A stretch of DNA of 64,000 nucleotides from CAVONV01 sp963697355 (GTDB taxonomy: Bacteria; Acidobacteriota; Vicinamibacteria; Marinacidobacterales; DATDRI01). The DNA lies in assembly GCA_963697355.1 (NCBI GenBank), contig CAVONV010000023.1, positions 558,001 to 622,000 of the forward strand, given 5' to 3'. This document shows positions 55,837-64,000 of the stretch, piece after piece. The notes beneath the pieces were generated by a model. That model was not told where the DNA came from. It worked only from the letters and a program-made list of their open reading frames with translations, and did not search any database. The number at the start of each line of letters is the position of its first letter. The stretch's first letter is position 1. The position numbers were made by a program, and so were the translations under genes.

Positions 55837-57528
55837 ATGGACTCGCGCGTAAGAAGGTGGCTCGAGCGGGACCCGGATCCCGAGACCCGAGCGGAGCTAC
55901 AAGGGCTCGCAGACTCTGGCGACCGGGAGGCTATCGCAGAACACTTCGACGAGCGGCTTGCCTTTGGCACCGCTGGGTTGAGAGGAACTTACGGTCCCGG
56001 CCCGTCGCATATGAATCGTTTGGTGGTGCGAGAGACCACCGCCGGTCTCGGTGCCTATTTGCTCGACACGATTTCGGATGCGAAACAGCGTAGCGTCGTG
56101 ATCGGATACGATGCGCGACGTGGCTCGCGTGTCTTTGCCGAAGACGCGTCATGCGTTCTTGCCGGCCTGGGTATCAAAGTCCTTCTCACGCACAAAGAGC
56201 AGCCCACACCTATTTGTCCGTTTGCCGTCAAGCAGTTCGGCGCCGCCGCGGGCGTCGTTATCACGGCGAGTCACAATCCGCCCGAGTACAACGGCTACAA
56301 GGTCTACTGGAAGAACGGCGCCCAGATCATCCCTCCACATGATACGGGCATTGCCGCCGCGATCGAGCGCGCCGCGCAAGAGCCGATTCCGTGGATGGAT
56401 CTCGACGAGGCGCTGAACGCGGGGGAGATTGTCTTCCTCGAAAATGATATCGTCGAAAGCTATCTCCAAGGGATGCGAGAGCTCTCCATTCATGCCCCAG
56501 ACTCTCTTCGTTCGGAGATGGCTGTCGCCTATACACCACTTCATGGAGTTGGGGGGGGCATTGCGCTCCAGGCACTCGAAAGAGCGGGCTTCAAGCGGGT
56601 CTTTGTTGTTGCCGAACAGCGCGATCCCGACGGGAGATTCCCGACCGTTCGCTTTCCCAACCCTGAAGAGCCGGGTGCCATGGATTTGGTGTTGTCCCTC
56701 GCCGGTGAAGTGGGCGCGGACCTCGTTTTTGCCAACGATCCGGACGCGGACAGGCTCGCGGTGGCGGTTCCAACCACCGATGGACACTATCGAATGCTCA
56801 CCGGCGATCAGGTTGGTGTTTTACTCGGTGCCGATATTCTCGAGGCAGCGACGGAGCCGATCACGGTCGTGACGACGATTGTGTCCTCACGAATGCTCGA
56901 AGCCATGGCCCGCGAGGCCGGTGCGGACTATGTGGAGGCTCTCACCGGATTCAAATGGATCGTCAATCGGGGATTGGCTCGCGAAGACGAAGGCTTCCGC
57001 TTCGCCTATGGTTACGAGGAAGCTCTGGGTTATACGGTCGGCTCGTTGGTGCCCGACAAAGACGGGATATCCGCCATGGTGGCCTTCGCCGAAATGGCGG
57101 TAGAGTTGAAGCGGAAGGACATGACGGTTCTGGGTCGACTCGAAGAGCTCTACCGACGATACGGATTTCATCTCACCGCGCAGAGAAGCTTGTCCCTCGA
57201 GCCGGGATCATCGGGAGGAGTTGTCAATAGTAAGCTCCGATCCTTCCCTCCGCCTGCCGTCGCCGGGCGCGCAGTCCTATCGATACTTGACTTGCAGTCG
57301 GGGAAGGTCAAGGGTTTCCCCATGAGTGATGTCCTCGTCTACCGACTCGCAGGGAATGCGCGGCTCGTGGTTCGCCCTTCCGGCACTGAGCCAAAGATCA
57401 AATGCTACTACGAGGTTTGTGAGGCGATCTCCGCGGACGAGACCTTTGCGGAAGCCGAAGGGAAAGCTCAGACTTCTCTGGACGTATTGATTGAAGGTCA
57501 CCAGAAAGAGCTCGCTTCGCTGATGTAG
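55837..57528 (+). CDS. Phosphoglucomutase/phosphomannomutase family enzyme
   Basis: The protein has 563 residues. Four-domain alpha-D-phosphohexomutase layout: AFGTAGLRGTYGPGPSHMN at the start, active-site loop GVVITASHNPPEYNGYKVYW with the phosphoserine (about residue 145), metal loop NDPDADRLAVAVP (about 305), sugar-binding GYEEALGY (about 393) and phosphate-binding RPSGTEPKIKCYYE near the C-terminus. The length and the GYEEALGY motif fit the PgcA-like or bacterial phosphoglucomutase 2/phosphopentomutase group. It interconverts hexose 1- and 6-phosphates for glycogen or surface sugars. Confidence 0.93.
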   Translation: MDSRVRRWLERDPDPETRAELQGLADSGDREAIAEHFDERLAFGTAGLRGTYGPGPSHMNRLVVRETTAGLGAYLLDTISDAKQRSVVIGYDARRGSRVFAEDASCVLAGLGIKVLLTHKEQPTPICPFAVKQFGAAAGVVITASHNPPEYNGYKVYWKNGAQIIPPHDTGIAAAIERAAQEPIPWMDLDEALNAGEIVFLENDIVESYLQGMRELSIHAPDSLRSEMAVAYTPLHGVGGGIALQALERAGFKRVFVVAEQRDPDGRFPTVRFPNPEEPGAMDLVLSLAGEVGADLVFANDPDADRLAVAVPTTDGHYRMLTGDQVGVLLGADILEAATEPITVVTTIVSSRMLEAMAREAGADYVEALTGFKWIVNRGLAREDEGFRFAYGYEEALGYTVGSLVPDKDGISAMVAFAEMAVELKRKDMTVLGRLEELYRRYGFHLTAQRSLSLEPGSSGGVVNSKLRSFPPPAVAGRAVLSILDLQSGKVKGFPMSDVLVYRLAGNARLVVRPSGTEPKIKCYYEVCEAISADETFAEAEGKAQTSLDVLIEGHQKELASLM

Positions 57529-57546
57529 AGAACTATCGGATCGAAT

Positions 57547-58431
57547 ATGCGACCCGACCTCCTGTTGATGGGCCACACTTTCGAAGAGTTGGTTTTCAAT
57601 CAACTGACCGAGATTCCGGGGCCCAGCGAAAAAGTGGTCACGAATCACTTCGCGCGCGCTCCCCGTGGCCGAGTCTTCAGCACCGCCGTAGCCGTGGCTC
57701 GACTCGGCCTCGATCCCTGTGTCGTTAGCGCCTTGAGCCTTCTGACTCGGGAAGCTTTGCTACGCGAGGGTGTCGCCTACCGCAATCTCCTCCGCGCGAG
57801 TGAAGCACCGGCCTTGACGGTCTCGCTCTCGACGGACAAAGAATGCAGATCCGTTTCCTATGCGGGCATCAACGACGTTCTCGAGGACCGACTCCTGACA
57901 GCGTTGGTGTCAGGCAAGGTCAGGGCAAGAAATCTTCATGGCGCATTTTTTCCCGGAGATTGTCAGAAATGGCTCGAGCCTCTTTCAGCGCTTCGCAAGG
58001 CGACAGTGGGGCTCTCGTGGGATTTCGGTTGGAATCCCGACTTTCGCAATGATGACGCTTTTTTGGAGCTTGTGAGTGCACTCGATGTTGTTTTCTTCGA
58101 TGAAGGAGCGGCGCTTCTGTATTCAGCCAAGGAAACGCTCGAAGAGGCACTCGCGTTTTGGCGTGAGCACGCAGCCAATACTGTCATCAGACGCGGAACG
58201 GAGGGGTGCCATTGGACCGGCCGAGATGGCGAGGGGTCCTGCCTCGACGAGGACATCGACGTTGGCGAGTCGACCGAGGTCGGCGATACCTTCAACGGGG
58301 GATTCCTCTACGCACGGATATCCGGTCTGGATGTCCAGGAGTCGGCGATGCTCGCTACCCGAGTGGCTGCTCTATCCGCGAGACCACCCGGGGGCATGGA
58401 CTCGATCCCCTATCGCGAGGAGTTGGAGTGA
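57547..58431 (+). CDS. PfkB-family carbohydrate kinase
   Basis: The protein has 294 residues. The ribokinase fold is recognised by the C-terminal signature STEVGDTFNGGFLYARISG, with the catalytic base Asp in GDTF (usually GAGDxF), and by VIRRGTEGCHW before it. The N-terminal half is less typical: instead of the usual GG motif it has APRGRVFSTAVAVARLGL. The substrate may be a sugar, a nucleoside or a polyol and cannot be read from sequence. Being co-transcribed with the hexose phosphomutase, a sugar role is likely. The stop lies five bases from the converging dehydrogenase gene. Confidence 0.85.
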   Translation: MRPDLLLMGHTFEELVFNQLTEIPGPSEKVVTNHFARAPRGRVFSTAVAVARLGLDPCVVSALSLLTREALLREGVAYRNLLRASEAPALTVSLSTDKECRSVSYAGINDVLEDRLLTALVSGKVRARNLHGAFFPGDCQKWLEPLSALRKATVGLSWDFGWNPDFRNDDAFLELVSALDVVFFDEGAALLYSAKETLEEALAFWREHAANTVIRRGTEGCHWTGRDGEGSCLDEDIDVGESTEVGDTFNGGFLYARISGLDVQESAMLATRVAALSARPPGGMDSIPYREELE

Positions 58432-58435
58432 TGGC

Positions 58436-59431
58436 TTACCAAGCGGTCACGATGGGCAGATCCCGCATCGTCACCAGACCCGGGGCGGCTTCATGAACGC
58501 GCTTGACCGCGTTGACGGCCATCGCCACCGTGCAGTAGTCCCCGTTGGTCCCCTTGAGTTTTACTTCTAGGTTTGGCTTGCCGGTGATCTTGATCGTGTC
58601 TCCGTCGTCTTCCATGGCCAGAGCGGCAATGAATGCCATGGTGGCGAACTCACCGTCGTCGGTAAACCCGCGGCCGACCTGCTTGAGTCCTTTGACCATT
58701 CCGGGCTCCACCGTGAAGTGATCGGTTTTCGTCAAGACTTCCGCGACGACGGGCTCGACCTTGTTCTCGAAACGAACGAGCTTGTGGCCCAAGGTGTCCA
58801 AGAGCATGGCCATGGACTCGGGAAGCCCGACGTGTCCCATGCGGCCCTCGGCCATCTTGGCGTTGAAATCGTCCACGGTCATGCCGGAGCCGATTTTCTT
58901 TTGGAACGGTCCTCGACGTTCGGAGGCGTTGATGACACGAACGATATCGACTCGATCGACACTCTGGCAAATGGCGGTGAGGTTGAGAGGAAGCGAATCC
59001 ATCAGGAACCCGGGATTGACGCCGGTTCCTAGAACGGTCTTGCCTGCTTTCTTGGCGGCCGCGTCGATTGCTTTGGCTTGATCCCGATTGTTGGTCCAAG
59101 GAAACGAAAGCTCTTCGGATGTCGAGACGATATCGAGTCCCGCATCAAGGATCTCGAAAATCTGAGGTTTGAACTGGTCAAAATACGAGTTCGTGGTATG
59201 TAACACGACATCGGCCGGGCTCGATTCCAGAACCTCGGCTAACGACTTTTTCACCGTAAACCCGAGCGTGCTCCCGAGGCCGATAACCTCTCCGACGTCT
59301 TTGCCGACTTTGGATGTGTCGATGTCGACTCCGCCGACGAGCTCTAAACCCTCCCGCTCAGCGGCCAGCCGTGCGACGGCAGCGCCGATGGGACCCAGTC
59401 CGTATTGAATGACACGAGTGGGATTGGACAT
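58436..59431 (-). CDS. DapB-like NAD(P)-dependent dehydrogenase (2,4-diaminopentanoate dehydrogenase-like)
   Basis: The protein has 331 residues from the ATG at 59431 (MSNPTRVIQYG). The N-terminal Rossmann fold has VIQYGLGPIGAAVARLA and VGGVDIDTSKVGKDVGE, typical of the DapB N-terminal domain. The central part, ADVVLHTTNSYFDQF and VNPGFLMDSLPLNLTAI, matches the 2,4-diaminopentanoate dehydrogenase/DapB-like group more than true DapB, whose substrate motif is absent. The enzyme may act on an amino acid-type substrate. No ornithine-degradation genes adjoin, so substrate is open. Confidence 0.82.
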   Translation of the reverse strand: MSNPTRVIQYGLGPIGAAVARLAAEREGLELVGGVDIDTSKVGKDVGEVIGLGSTLGFTVKKSLAEVLESSPADVVLHTTNSYFDQFKPQIFEILDAGLDIVSTSEELSFPWTNNRDQAKAIDAAAKKAGKTVLGTGVNPGFLMDSLPLNLTAICQSVDRVDIVRVINASERRGPFQKKIGSGMTVDDFNAKMAEGRMGHVGLPESMAMLLDTLGHKLVRFENKVEPVVAEVLTKTDHFTVEPGMVKGLKQVGRGFTDDGEFATMAFIAALAMEDDGDTIKITGKPNLEVKLKGTNGDYCTVAMAVNAVKRVHEAAPGLVTMRDLPIVTAW

Positions 59432-59515
59432 TGTCAATTCTCCTTTCGATGCACCTTCAAGCTGGCCGGCCCGGGATTATACCTTTTTTCCACGTCATAT
59501 CGGCATCGCGGTTAA

Positions 59516-61372
59516 CTACCAAGCGATCCCATAGTCATCGCCGTGATGGCTCGAGCCTCCCCAAAACGACCCGTGCTCCCAGTCGAAGAAGATCGCGTTG
59601 ATGGGACCGGATGTGCGGGCGCTGTAGTCCAGCTTGTAGCCCATTTTTTGGAGCTCAGCTCGCACCCACGGCGGCATTTCGTTCTGTAGCGTCAATCGAC
59701 CCGGTTCGGATTTGTGCTCTCCAAAGGAACTTCGCATCTGGTAGCTGTTGATGTTGGCTGCTTCACAGGCCTGCTGCACGTTCATGTCGAACTCGACCAT
59801 GTTGAGGAAAAACTGTAGTAGGTTCTGGTCTTGGGTGTCGCCGCCCTGGACGGCGAAAGACAGGAACGGCTTTCCATCCTTGATGGCCATCCCGGGTGTC
59901 AGCGTCGCTCTCGGCCGTTTGCCGGGCTCGATGACGTTGTACGGATTTTGTGATGCGTCGACAACGAAGCTCTGCATACGCTGACTCATTCCTATGCCGG
60001 TCCGACCAGCGAGGCAGGCTGGAATCCATCCGCCGCTCGGTGTAATGGAGACGACCCAGCCGTCCTTGTCGGCGGCTTGAACCGATGTCGTTCCCATGTG
60101 GAATCCCTCTTCAAAAGACATCGCACTATCGGTCGGTTTGGAATCCAGCTCCGGCGGTACGGTGTGCCACTTCTCCAGATGATGTAGAAACGGATTTTCC
60201 TTCCCTTCGAAGGGGTATGGATCGCCGGGTTTGGCGTCAGGGTCATTCTTCACCCGGCTGATCAGATCGGCGCGCTTTTGGGCATAATCCTTCGACAAGA
60301 GCCCCTTAATCGGCTCCTCGGGCGGAAAGTAGGGATCTCCGTAATAGAAATCGCGGTCCGCGAAGGCCAGGTTCATAGACTGGTACAAAGTGTGGATGTA
60401 GCGTGCGGAGTTGTAGCCCATAGATTTCACGTCGAAGTTCTCGAGAATGTTGAGTGCCTGGAGCATGACCGGTCCTTGGACCCACGTGGTGAGTTTGTAG
60501 ACCTCAATACCCTTGTACGTCGTCATGACCGGTTCTTCGATGTAGACCTGCCAGTTGGCGAGGTCCTCGAGCGTGTGGAGGCCGCCTTGCTCCTGCGAGC
60601 CGCGGACAAATTCTTCAGCGATGTCTCCTTTATAGAAGCGATCATAGGCTGCCATGATGGCCTCTTTTCGACTCTTCCCGGCAGCAAGGGCCTTTTCTTC
60701 GGTTTCCACCAGCTTGTGCAACGTCGCCAATAGATCAGGTTGCTTGAAGATCTCTCCGGCATGGGGTGCTTCTCGCTCTTCACCTTGGTGGGTCAAGAAG
60801 ATGTCTTTGGAGTAGGGCCACTCTCGAATCCGATCCTTGTGAACCTCGATGCGGTTCGCCGTTCCTTCTTCCATCGGATAGCCCTCCGCCATCTGAATCG
60901 AGGGCTCGAGAACTTCCCTTAGGCTCATCGTGCCATACTCGGCCAGCATCACCATCAAACCACCGGGAGTTCCAGGCGTAACCGCGGCTAGTGGTCCGAA
61001 CTCCGGCGGATAGGGCATGTCTTTTTCTTTGAAATATTCTGCTGTTGCACCCGTGGGGGCGACTCCGAGAGCGTTGATGCCGATGACTTTCTTGGTGTTT
61101 GGGTTGTAGATGAGAGCCTGGGTTTCACCGCCCCAGCTCAAGACATCGTACATTGTGCTCGTGGCTCCCAGCATGGCACAGGCGGCGTCGACCGCATTGC
61201 CTCCTCTTTGGAAAACCATGGCGCCTGCCGTGGCGGCCAGCGGCTTGCCCGTGATGGCAACCCAATGGCGACCATGAAGAACGGGTTTGTGCGTTCTCTG
61301 CGCCATCCCCGCCACCGGAATGAGAAACACCGCCATTAGAAGAACCAAAGTCCGATTTCTCATCGTGTGCAT
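59516..61372 (-). CDS. Gamma-glutamyltransferase family protein, exported
   Basis: The protein has 618 residues from the ATG at 61372, seven bases after GGAGGA; a longer frame to 61597 overlaps the cytochrome gene. A signal peptide (about 1-25) is followed by the Ntn-hydrolase precursor: AATAGAMVFQRGGNAVDAAC and VTPGTPGGLMVMLAEYG. The self-cleavage site is probably at the Thr pair in HMGTTSVQAADKDG (about residue 410), the new N-terminal nucleophile. It should mature into two chains in the periplasm. Relatives hydrolyse glutathione, gamma-glutamyl peptides, cephalosporins or, in this longer branch, unknown amides. It follows the cytochrome gene by 29 bases. Confidence 0.9.
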   Translation of the reverse strand: MHTMRNRTLVLLMAVFLIPVAGMAQRTHKPVLHGRHWVAITGKPLAATAGAMVFQRGGNAVDAACAMLGATSTMYDVLSWGGETQALIYNPNTKKVIGINALGVAPTGATAEYFKEKDMPYPPEFGPLAAVTPGTPGGLMVMLAEYGTMSLREVLEPSIQMAEGYPMEEGTANRIEVHKDRIREWPYSKDIFLTHQGEEREAPHAGEIFKQPDLLATLHKLVETEEKALAAGKSRKEAIMAAYDRFYKGDIAEEFVRGSQEQGGLHTLEDLANWQVYIEEPVMTTYKGIEVYKLTTWVQGPVMLQALNILENFDVKSMGYNSARYIHTLYQSMNLAFADRDFYYGDPYFPPEEPIKGLLSKDYAQKRADLISRVKNDPDAKPGDPYPFEGKENPFLHHLEKWHTVPPELDSKPTDSAMSFEEGFHMGTTSVQAADKDGWVVSITPSGGWIPACLAGRTGIGMSQRMQSFVVDASQNPYNVIEPGKRPRATLTPGMAIKDGKPFLSFAVQGGDTQDQNLLQFFLNMVEFDMNVQQACEAANINSYQMRSSFGEHKSEPGRLTLQNEMPPWVRAELQKMGYKLDYSARTSGPINAIFFDWEHGSFWGGSSHHGDDYGIAW

Positions 61373-61401
61373 CTCGTATCTCCTCCTGGGTTTCCCTACA
61401 C

Positions 61402-61803
61402 CTATTTCATCTGCTCCGAACCCGTTTGGTACTCGCGGACGTACTTGTGACATTGCACACACCTCAGTGTCATGTCCAAGTACGCCAGGGCGGCGCTGTC
61501 GATGTCTCCGCGCTTGGGCGCTTCGCCCAAGGCTTCCACTGCACGCCGAAAGTCCGCCATGTTTTCGTTGTACTCGGGGGTAGGAATGATCTTCCAACCC
61601 GCGCTTGCCGTGAGCACGCCTAAGCGAAATGAAGATCCTTTGAGAGTTTCGAAATCCTGCTTGATAATGCTCTCCAGGATTGTCCGGGCGTGGTCCAATT
61701 TGAGACTCATGAGCTTCTCAACGGTTTCGGTCTCCTGAGATTTCACTGCACCGCCACTCGTCATGAGCCATAAAAGACTGGAGAAAAAAATAGCCCGCCG
61801 CAT
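61402..61803 (-). CDS. Small exported cytochrome c
   Basis: The protein has 133 residues with a signal peptide (about 1-23). It is mainly helical and carries a single CVQCH haem c motif near the C-terminus (about residues 114-118), the arrangement of cytochrome c prime-like four-helix proteins. No distal Met was identified. The gene leads a two-gene operon with the gamma-glutamyltransferase. What redox partner it serves is unknown. Confidence 0.82.
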   Translation of the reverse strand: MRRAIFFSSLLWLMTSGGAVKSQETETVEKLMSLKLDHARTILESIIKQDFETLKGSSFRLGVLTASAGWKIIPTPEYNENMADFRRAVEALGEAPKRGDIDSAALAYLDMTLRCVQCHKYVREYQTGSEQMK

Positions 61804-61853
61804 GGGTGGTCTCCTTAATGAACCCCGTTGGTTCGCTCCTGTCGAGGAGTCTG

Positions 61854-61892
61854 GAATAGTAGCTCCTTGCCCGTGGCCTGGAGCTACTATTC
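61854..61892. promoter_or_regulatory. Perfect 13-base inverted repeat in divergent promoter region
   Basis: GAATAGTAGCTCC (61854-61866) and GGAGCTACTATTC (61880-61892) flank a 13-base loop, midway between the divergent cytochrome and HEAT-cyclophilin genes. No T-tract follows. An operator for a dimeric regulator is the first guess; a hairpin in either leader is the alternative. Confidence 0.55.
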
Positions 61893-61966
61893 TAGATCCG
61901 TGGCGGCGAAAAACAGAATCCGGGTGACCGGCGCTCGACGCTCGGAACTATGATATCTTCGCCGCC

Positions 61967-63928
61967 ATGAGAGCTCTACTTCTTGTCCTTTTGCTCCAAT
62001 CTCCGCTCGAGCGGGCGTTGCTCGAAGCAGAGGACTCGAGAGCCGAAGACAGCTCCATCCTCGTAGAAGCGCTCGAGAATCGTGAACCCCGACTCCAACG
62101 CATCGCCGTTCGGGCTTTGGGCCGTCTAGAACGTCCCCCATTGGCCGCCGTCGTCTTGCCTCTTATGGGTGCCCAGGACCCGGGTGTTCGTGCTGAGGCA
62201 GCAAACGCCCTGGGACAGATGCGGGCCAAAGTCGACCTCTCTCCCTTTCTCGAGGAAGAAAAGGATGGGGCGGTTCGAGGCGTGATCTATGAGACGATGG
62301 GACGATTGGCCGGAGCGAACGAAATGCGTTTGGCCCAGGGGTTGGATGATGCCGACCCTCGAGCGCGGACCGGCGCAGCGAAGGGCCTGTACTTGTTCTT
62401 TCGAGCGACCGAAGAACAGCCCAACAAGGACACCGCTCACGCTCTCAGAAAGGCCCTTCGATCCGAGAACCCAACGACCCTGTTGAAACTCGTGCTGCTT
62501 GCGCTCAACGAAACGGAGGACTCCGATGTCGAGACGCTCTCCTCGGTTCTCGATCATTCGGATCCGCAAGTGCGGCGTCTCGCAGTCATGGGACTCGAGA
62601 CCTATAGAGATGATCCGTCTCATATCGTCCGATACGAAGGCCTCAGAGTTGCCGCGACTTGTGAACGCGCCATCCAGTCTCTCGACGACGAGAGTGAACA
62701 CGTCGTCTTGCTGGCCATCGACAAGATGGGAGAACTGAAGTGCTCTCCCGAGAGGTTGGAGAAACTGGTTTCGGATCGCAAGGGATGGCGAAGGTCGTCG
62801 AGAGCTCTCGTGTCTTTGGCCAAAGTGGATCCGAGCCTGGCTCACGAGCATCTTCAGCGATTCGTCGAGCATGAGACTTGGCAAGCCCGAGTCTACGCGG
62901 CCCGCGCCGCCAAGATTATGGGCGAACGAGAGGCTCTTACAGGTCTCGTAAGAGATCGCCACCCGAACGTTATCGCTGCTGCTCTCGTCGATCCGGAGGA
63001 CGGCGTCCGGGCGCTCGAGACCAACGATTACGGCTTACTAATGGAGGCGACGGGCATTCTCGATGGGTGGTCTGGAGGGGCAACGGCGGTCCCCCAACTT
63101 CTCGACGCCCTTGATCGGGTGACGGCGGAGCAGCGTGCAACGTCCCGAGACCCCCGTCGCCGACTACTCACACGGCTCCGGGAGTTTGGCGATGAGGGGA
63201 TCGTTCCCAGACTCCGCTCGCTTTTGTCGGACTTCGACCCTGTCATCGCCGGCCTAGCTGCCGAGATCATCTCGGAAAAAAGCGGGACGCCGGTGGTCCC
63301 GAAGACAACAAGGTTCGAGACGCCCCCGCCCCCGCCCCAGCCGTTCATCGACGGACTCAAAGGGGCGCGAGCTCGGATAGACATGAAGGAATCGGGCACC
63401 TTTCTTTTGGAACTCCTCACCGAAGAAGCACCGGTCACGGTGGCGACCTTTGCCCGGTTGGCGGAAGAGGGTTACTACAACGGACTGACTTTTCACCGGA
63501 TTGCTCCGAACTATGTTCTTCAAGGGGGAAGTCCCGGTGCCAACGAATTCGTGGGAACCCCTGGTTACATCCGCGACGAGCTCGGCCTCTTGTCCCACGA
63601 ACGAGGAACCCTCGGCATCTCCACACGAGGCCGAGACACCGGCGACAGTCAGATCTTTATCAATCTCGTCGACAACACCAGCCTCGATCACAACTACACC
63701 GTTTTTGCCCGGATCATCGAAGGCATGGACAACGTCGATCGAATCCAGGAAGGTGACGTGATGGAGGTGGTGAAAATCATCCGACCCAGGAAGAATAATG
63801 GGGACAGTCCTTGTTTAACTCTTTACCAAATAATGAGAGATGGAGGGGACTGTCCCTATCACTACACGGCACGGGACTTGCAAAATCGTAGTGGGTTCGC
63901 GCCGTCCCGTGGGACTAAGCGACTCTAA
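61967..63928 (+). CDS. HEAT-repeat protein fused to cyclophilin-type peptidyl-prolyl isomerase
   Basis: The protein has 653 residues. A short signal-like start (MRALLLVLLLQS) is followed by HEAT-like repeats to about residue 440, with units such as EPRLQRIAVRALGRLERPPL, DPGVRAEAANALGQM and DPQVRRLAVMGLETY. The cyclophilin domain (about 465-605) shows TEEAPVTVATFARLAEEGYY, GLTFHRIAPNYVLQGG (FHRI holds the catalytic Arg) and DTGDSQIFINLVDNTSLDHN. It should fold or hold exported proteins. The natural end near IIRPRK is overrun: a palindromic repeat replaces the stop and adds about 43 residues (see 63799). Confidence 0.9.
   Translation: MRALLLVLLLQSPLERALLEAEDSRAEDSSILVEALENREPRLQRIAVRALGRLERPPLAAVVLPLMGAQDPGVRAEAANALGQMRAKVDLSPFLEEEKDGAVRGVIYETMGRLAGANEMRLAQGLDDADPRARTGAAKGLYLFFRATEEQPNKDTAHALRKALRSENPTTLLKLVLLALNETEDSDVETLSSVLDHSDPQVRRLAVMGLETYRDDPSHIVRYEGLRVAATCERAIQSLDDESEHVVLLAIDKMGELKCSPERLEKLVSDRKGWRRSSRALVSLAKVDPSLAHEHLQRFVEHETWQARVYAARAAKIMGEREALTGLVRDRHPNVIAAALVDPEDGVRALETNDYGLLMEATGILDGWSGGATAVPQLLDALDRVTAEQRATSRDPRRRLLTRLREFGDEGIVPRLRSLLSDFDPVIAGLAAEIISEKSGTPVVPKTTRFETPPPPPQPFIDGLKGARARIDMKESGTFLLELLTEEAPVTVATFARLAEEGYYNGLTFHRIAPNYVLQGGSPGANEFVGTPGYIRDELGLLSHERGTLGISTRGRDTGDSQIFINLVDNTSLDHNYTVFARIIEGMDNVDRIQEGDVMEVVKIIRPRKNNGDSPCLTLYQIMRDGGDCPYHYTARDLQNRSGFAPSRGTKRL
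63799..63858. repeat. GGGGACAGTCC palindrome inside the 3' end of the cyclophilin gene
   Basis: GGGGACAGTCC (63800-63810) and GGGGACTGTCCC (63845-63856) are inverted copies around a 34-base AT-rich centre. It is read in frame as part of the protein's new C-terminus. Confidence 0.75.
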
Positions 63929-63941
63929 CTTGTTTTAGGAA

Positions 63942-64000
63942 ATGGATTTCTATAAGTTCTATCGGTTGGAAGCCGAAAGACCCGTGGTGAGTTCACTACA
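63942..64000 (+). CDS. Start of an unknown gene, cut by window edge
   Basis: The ATG at 63942 opens a frame of 19 codons (MDFYKFYRLEAERPVVSSL) to the window end, with AGGA four bases upstream. It lies 13 bases after the cyclophilin stop, so it could be the next gene of that operon. No family can be named from so little. Confidence 0.3.
   Translation, partial: MDFYKFYRLEAERPVVSSL

Overview
The window reads as a stretch of chromosome from an uncultured, moderately GC-rich Gram-negative bacterium. Acidobacteriota is the most likely phylum, probably outside the order Acidobacteriales. This is inference. It rests on a secretin, PilMNO, GspE, GspF and pseudopilin locus with a cohesin-like secretin tail, an Hfq variant with a basic N-terminal arm, a large BNR/VPS10 repeat protein, and a GTP-type PEP carboxykinase near PPDK and an archaeal-type phosphoglycerate mutase. 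No rRNA, tRNA or CRISPR array was recognised.

Layout. 1-1396: 3' two-thirds missing from view, a LigD-like repair protein with a damaged ligase core. 1.5-16.2 kb, minus strand: a long, tightly packed locus for an envelope assembly machine (GspF, GspE, PilM, PilN, PilO, three pseudopilin-like proteins, a PilP-like protein, a secretin, a TIG/IPT surface protein, a lytic transglycosylase, an STN-domain protein and a glycosyltransferase). 16.4-20.9 kb: housekeeping genes (smpB, an hfq-like gene, a PSP1/RicT-like gene, holB, tmk) and an SDR reductase. 21-25.2 kb: regulators (DUF4388-like/roadblock-like, TPR plus cNMP-binding) and a gutted peptidase. 25.3-31.1 kb: glyoxylate aminotransferase, LemA, a nucleotidyltransferase, a TPM protein and a two-component system whose kinase carries two CxxCH haem motifs. 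31.4-41.4 kb: a C3/C4 node of carbon metabolism (apgM, pckG, ppdK) with a secreted esterase and a GT-C-like membrane protein. 41.7-54.2 kb: thioredoxin-like protein, BNR protein, a degenerate group II intron, glnS, a flavoprotein, an M24 protein and an arabinofuranosidase whose reading frames run into each other, and a Tat-exported histone-deacetylase-fold protein. 54.3-64 kb: gltX, hexose phosphomutase and PfkB kinase in one operon, a DapB-like dehydrogenase, cytochrome c and gamma-glutamyltransferase, and a HEAT-repeat/cyclophilin fusion.

Two things run through the whole window. First, intergenic regions are full of short interspersed repeats of at least four kinds: GAATTC/CTCGAG-type iterated octamers, GGTAACTG-type iterations, CCGCCTTCGCC palindromes and GGGGACAGTCC palindromes. 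Two of these have entered coding sequence in frame. Second, several conserved genes (ppdK, pckG, the nucleotidyltransferase, the TIG protein) hold single-base frameshifts inside otherwise well-conserved protein sequence. These look more like read or consensus errors than old pseudogenes, and exact gene ends there should be treated with care.
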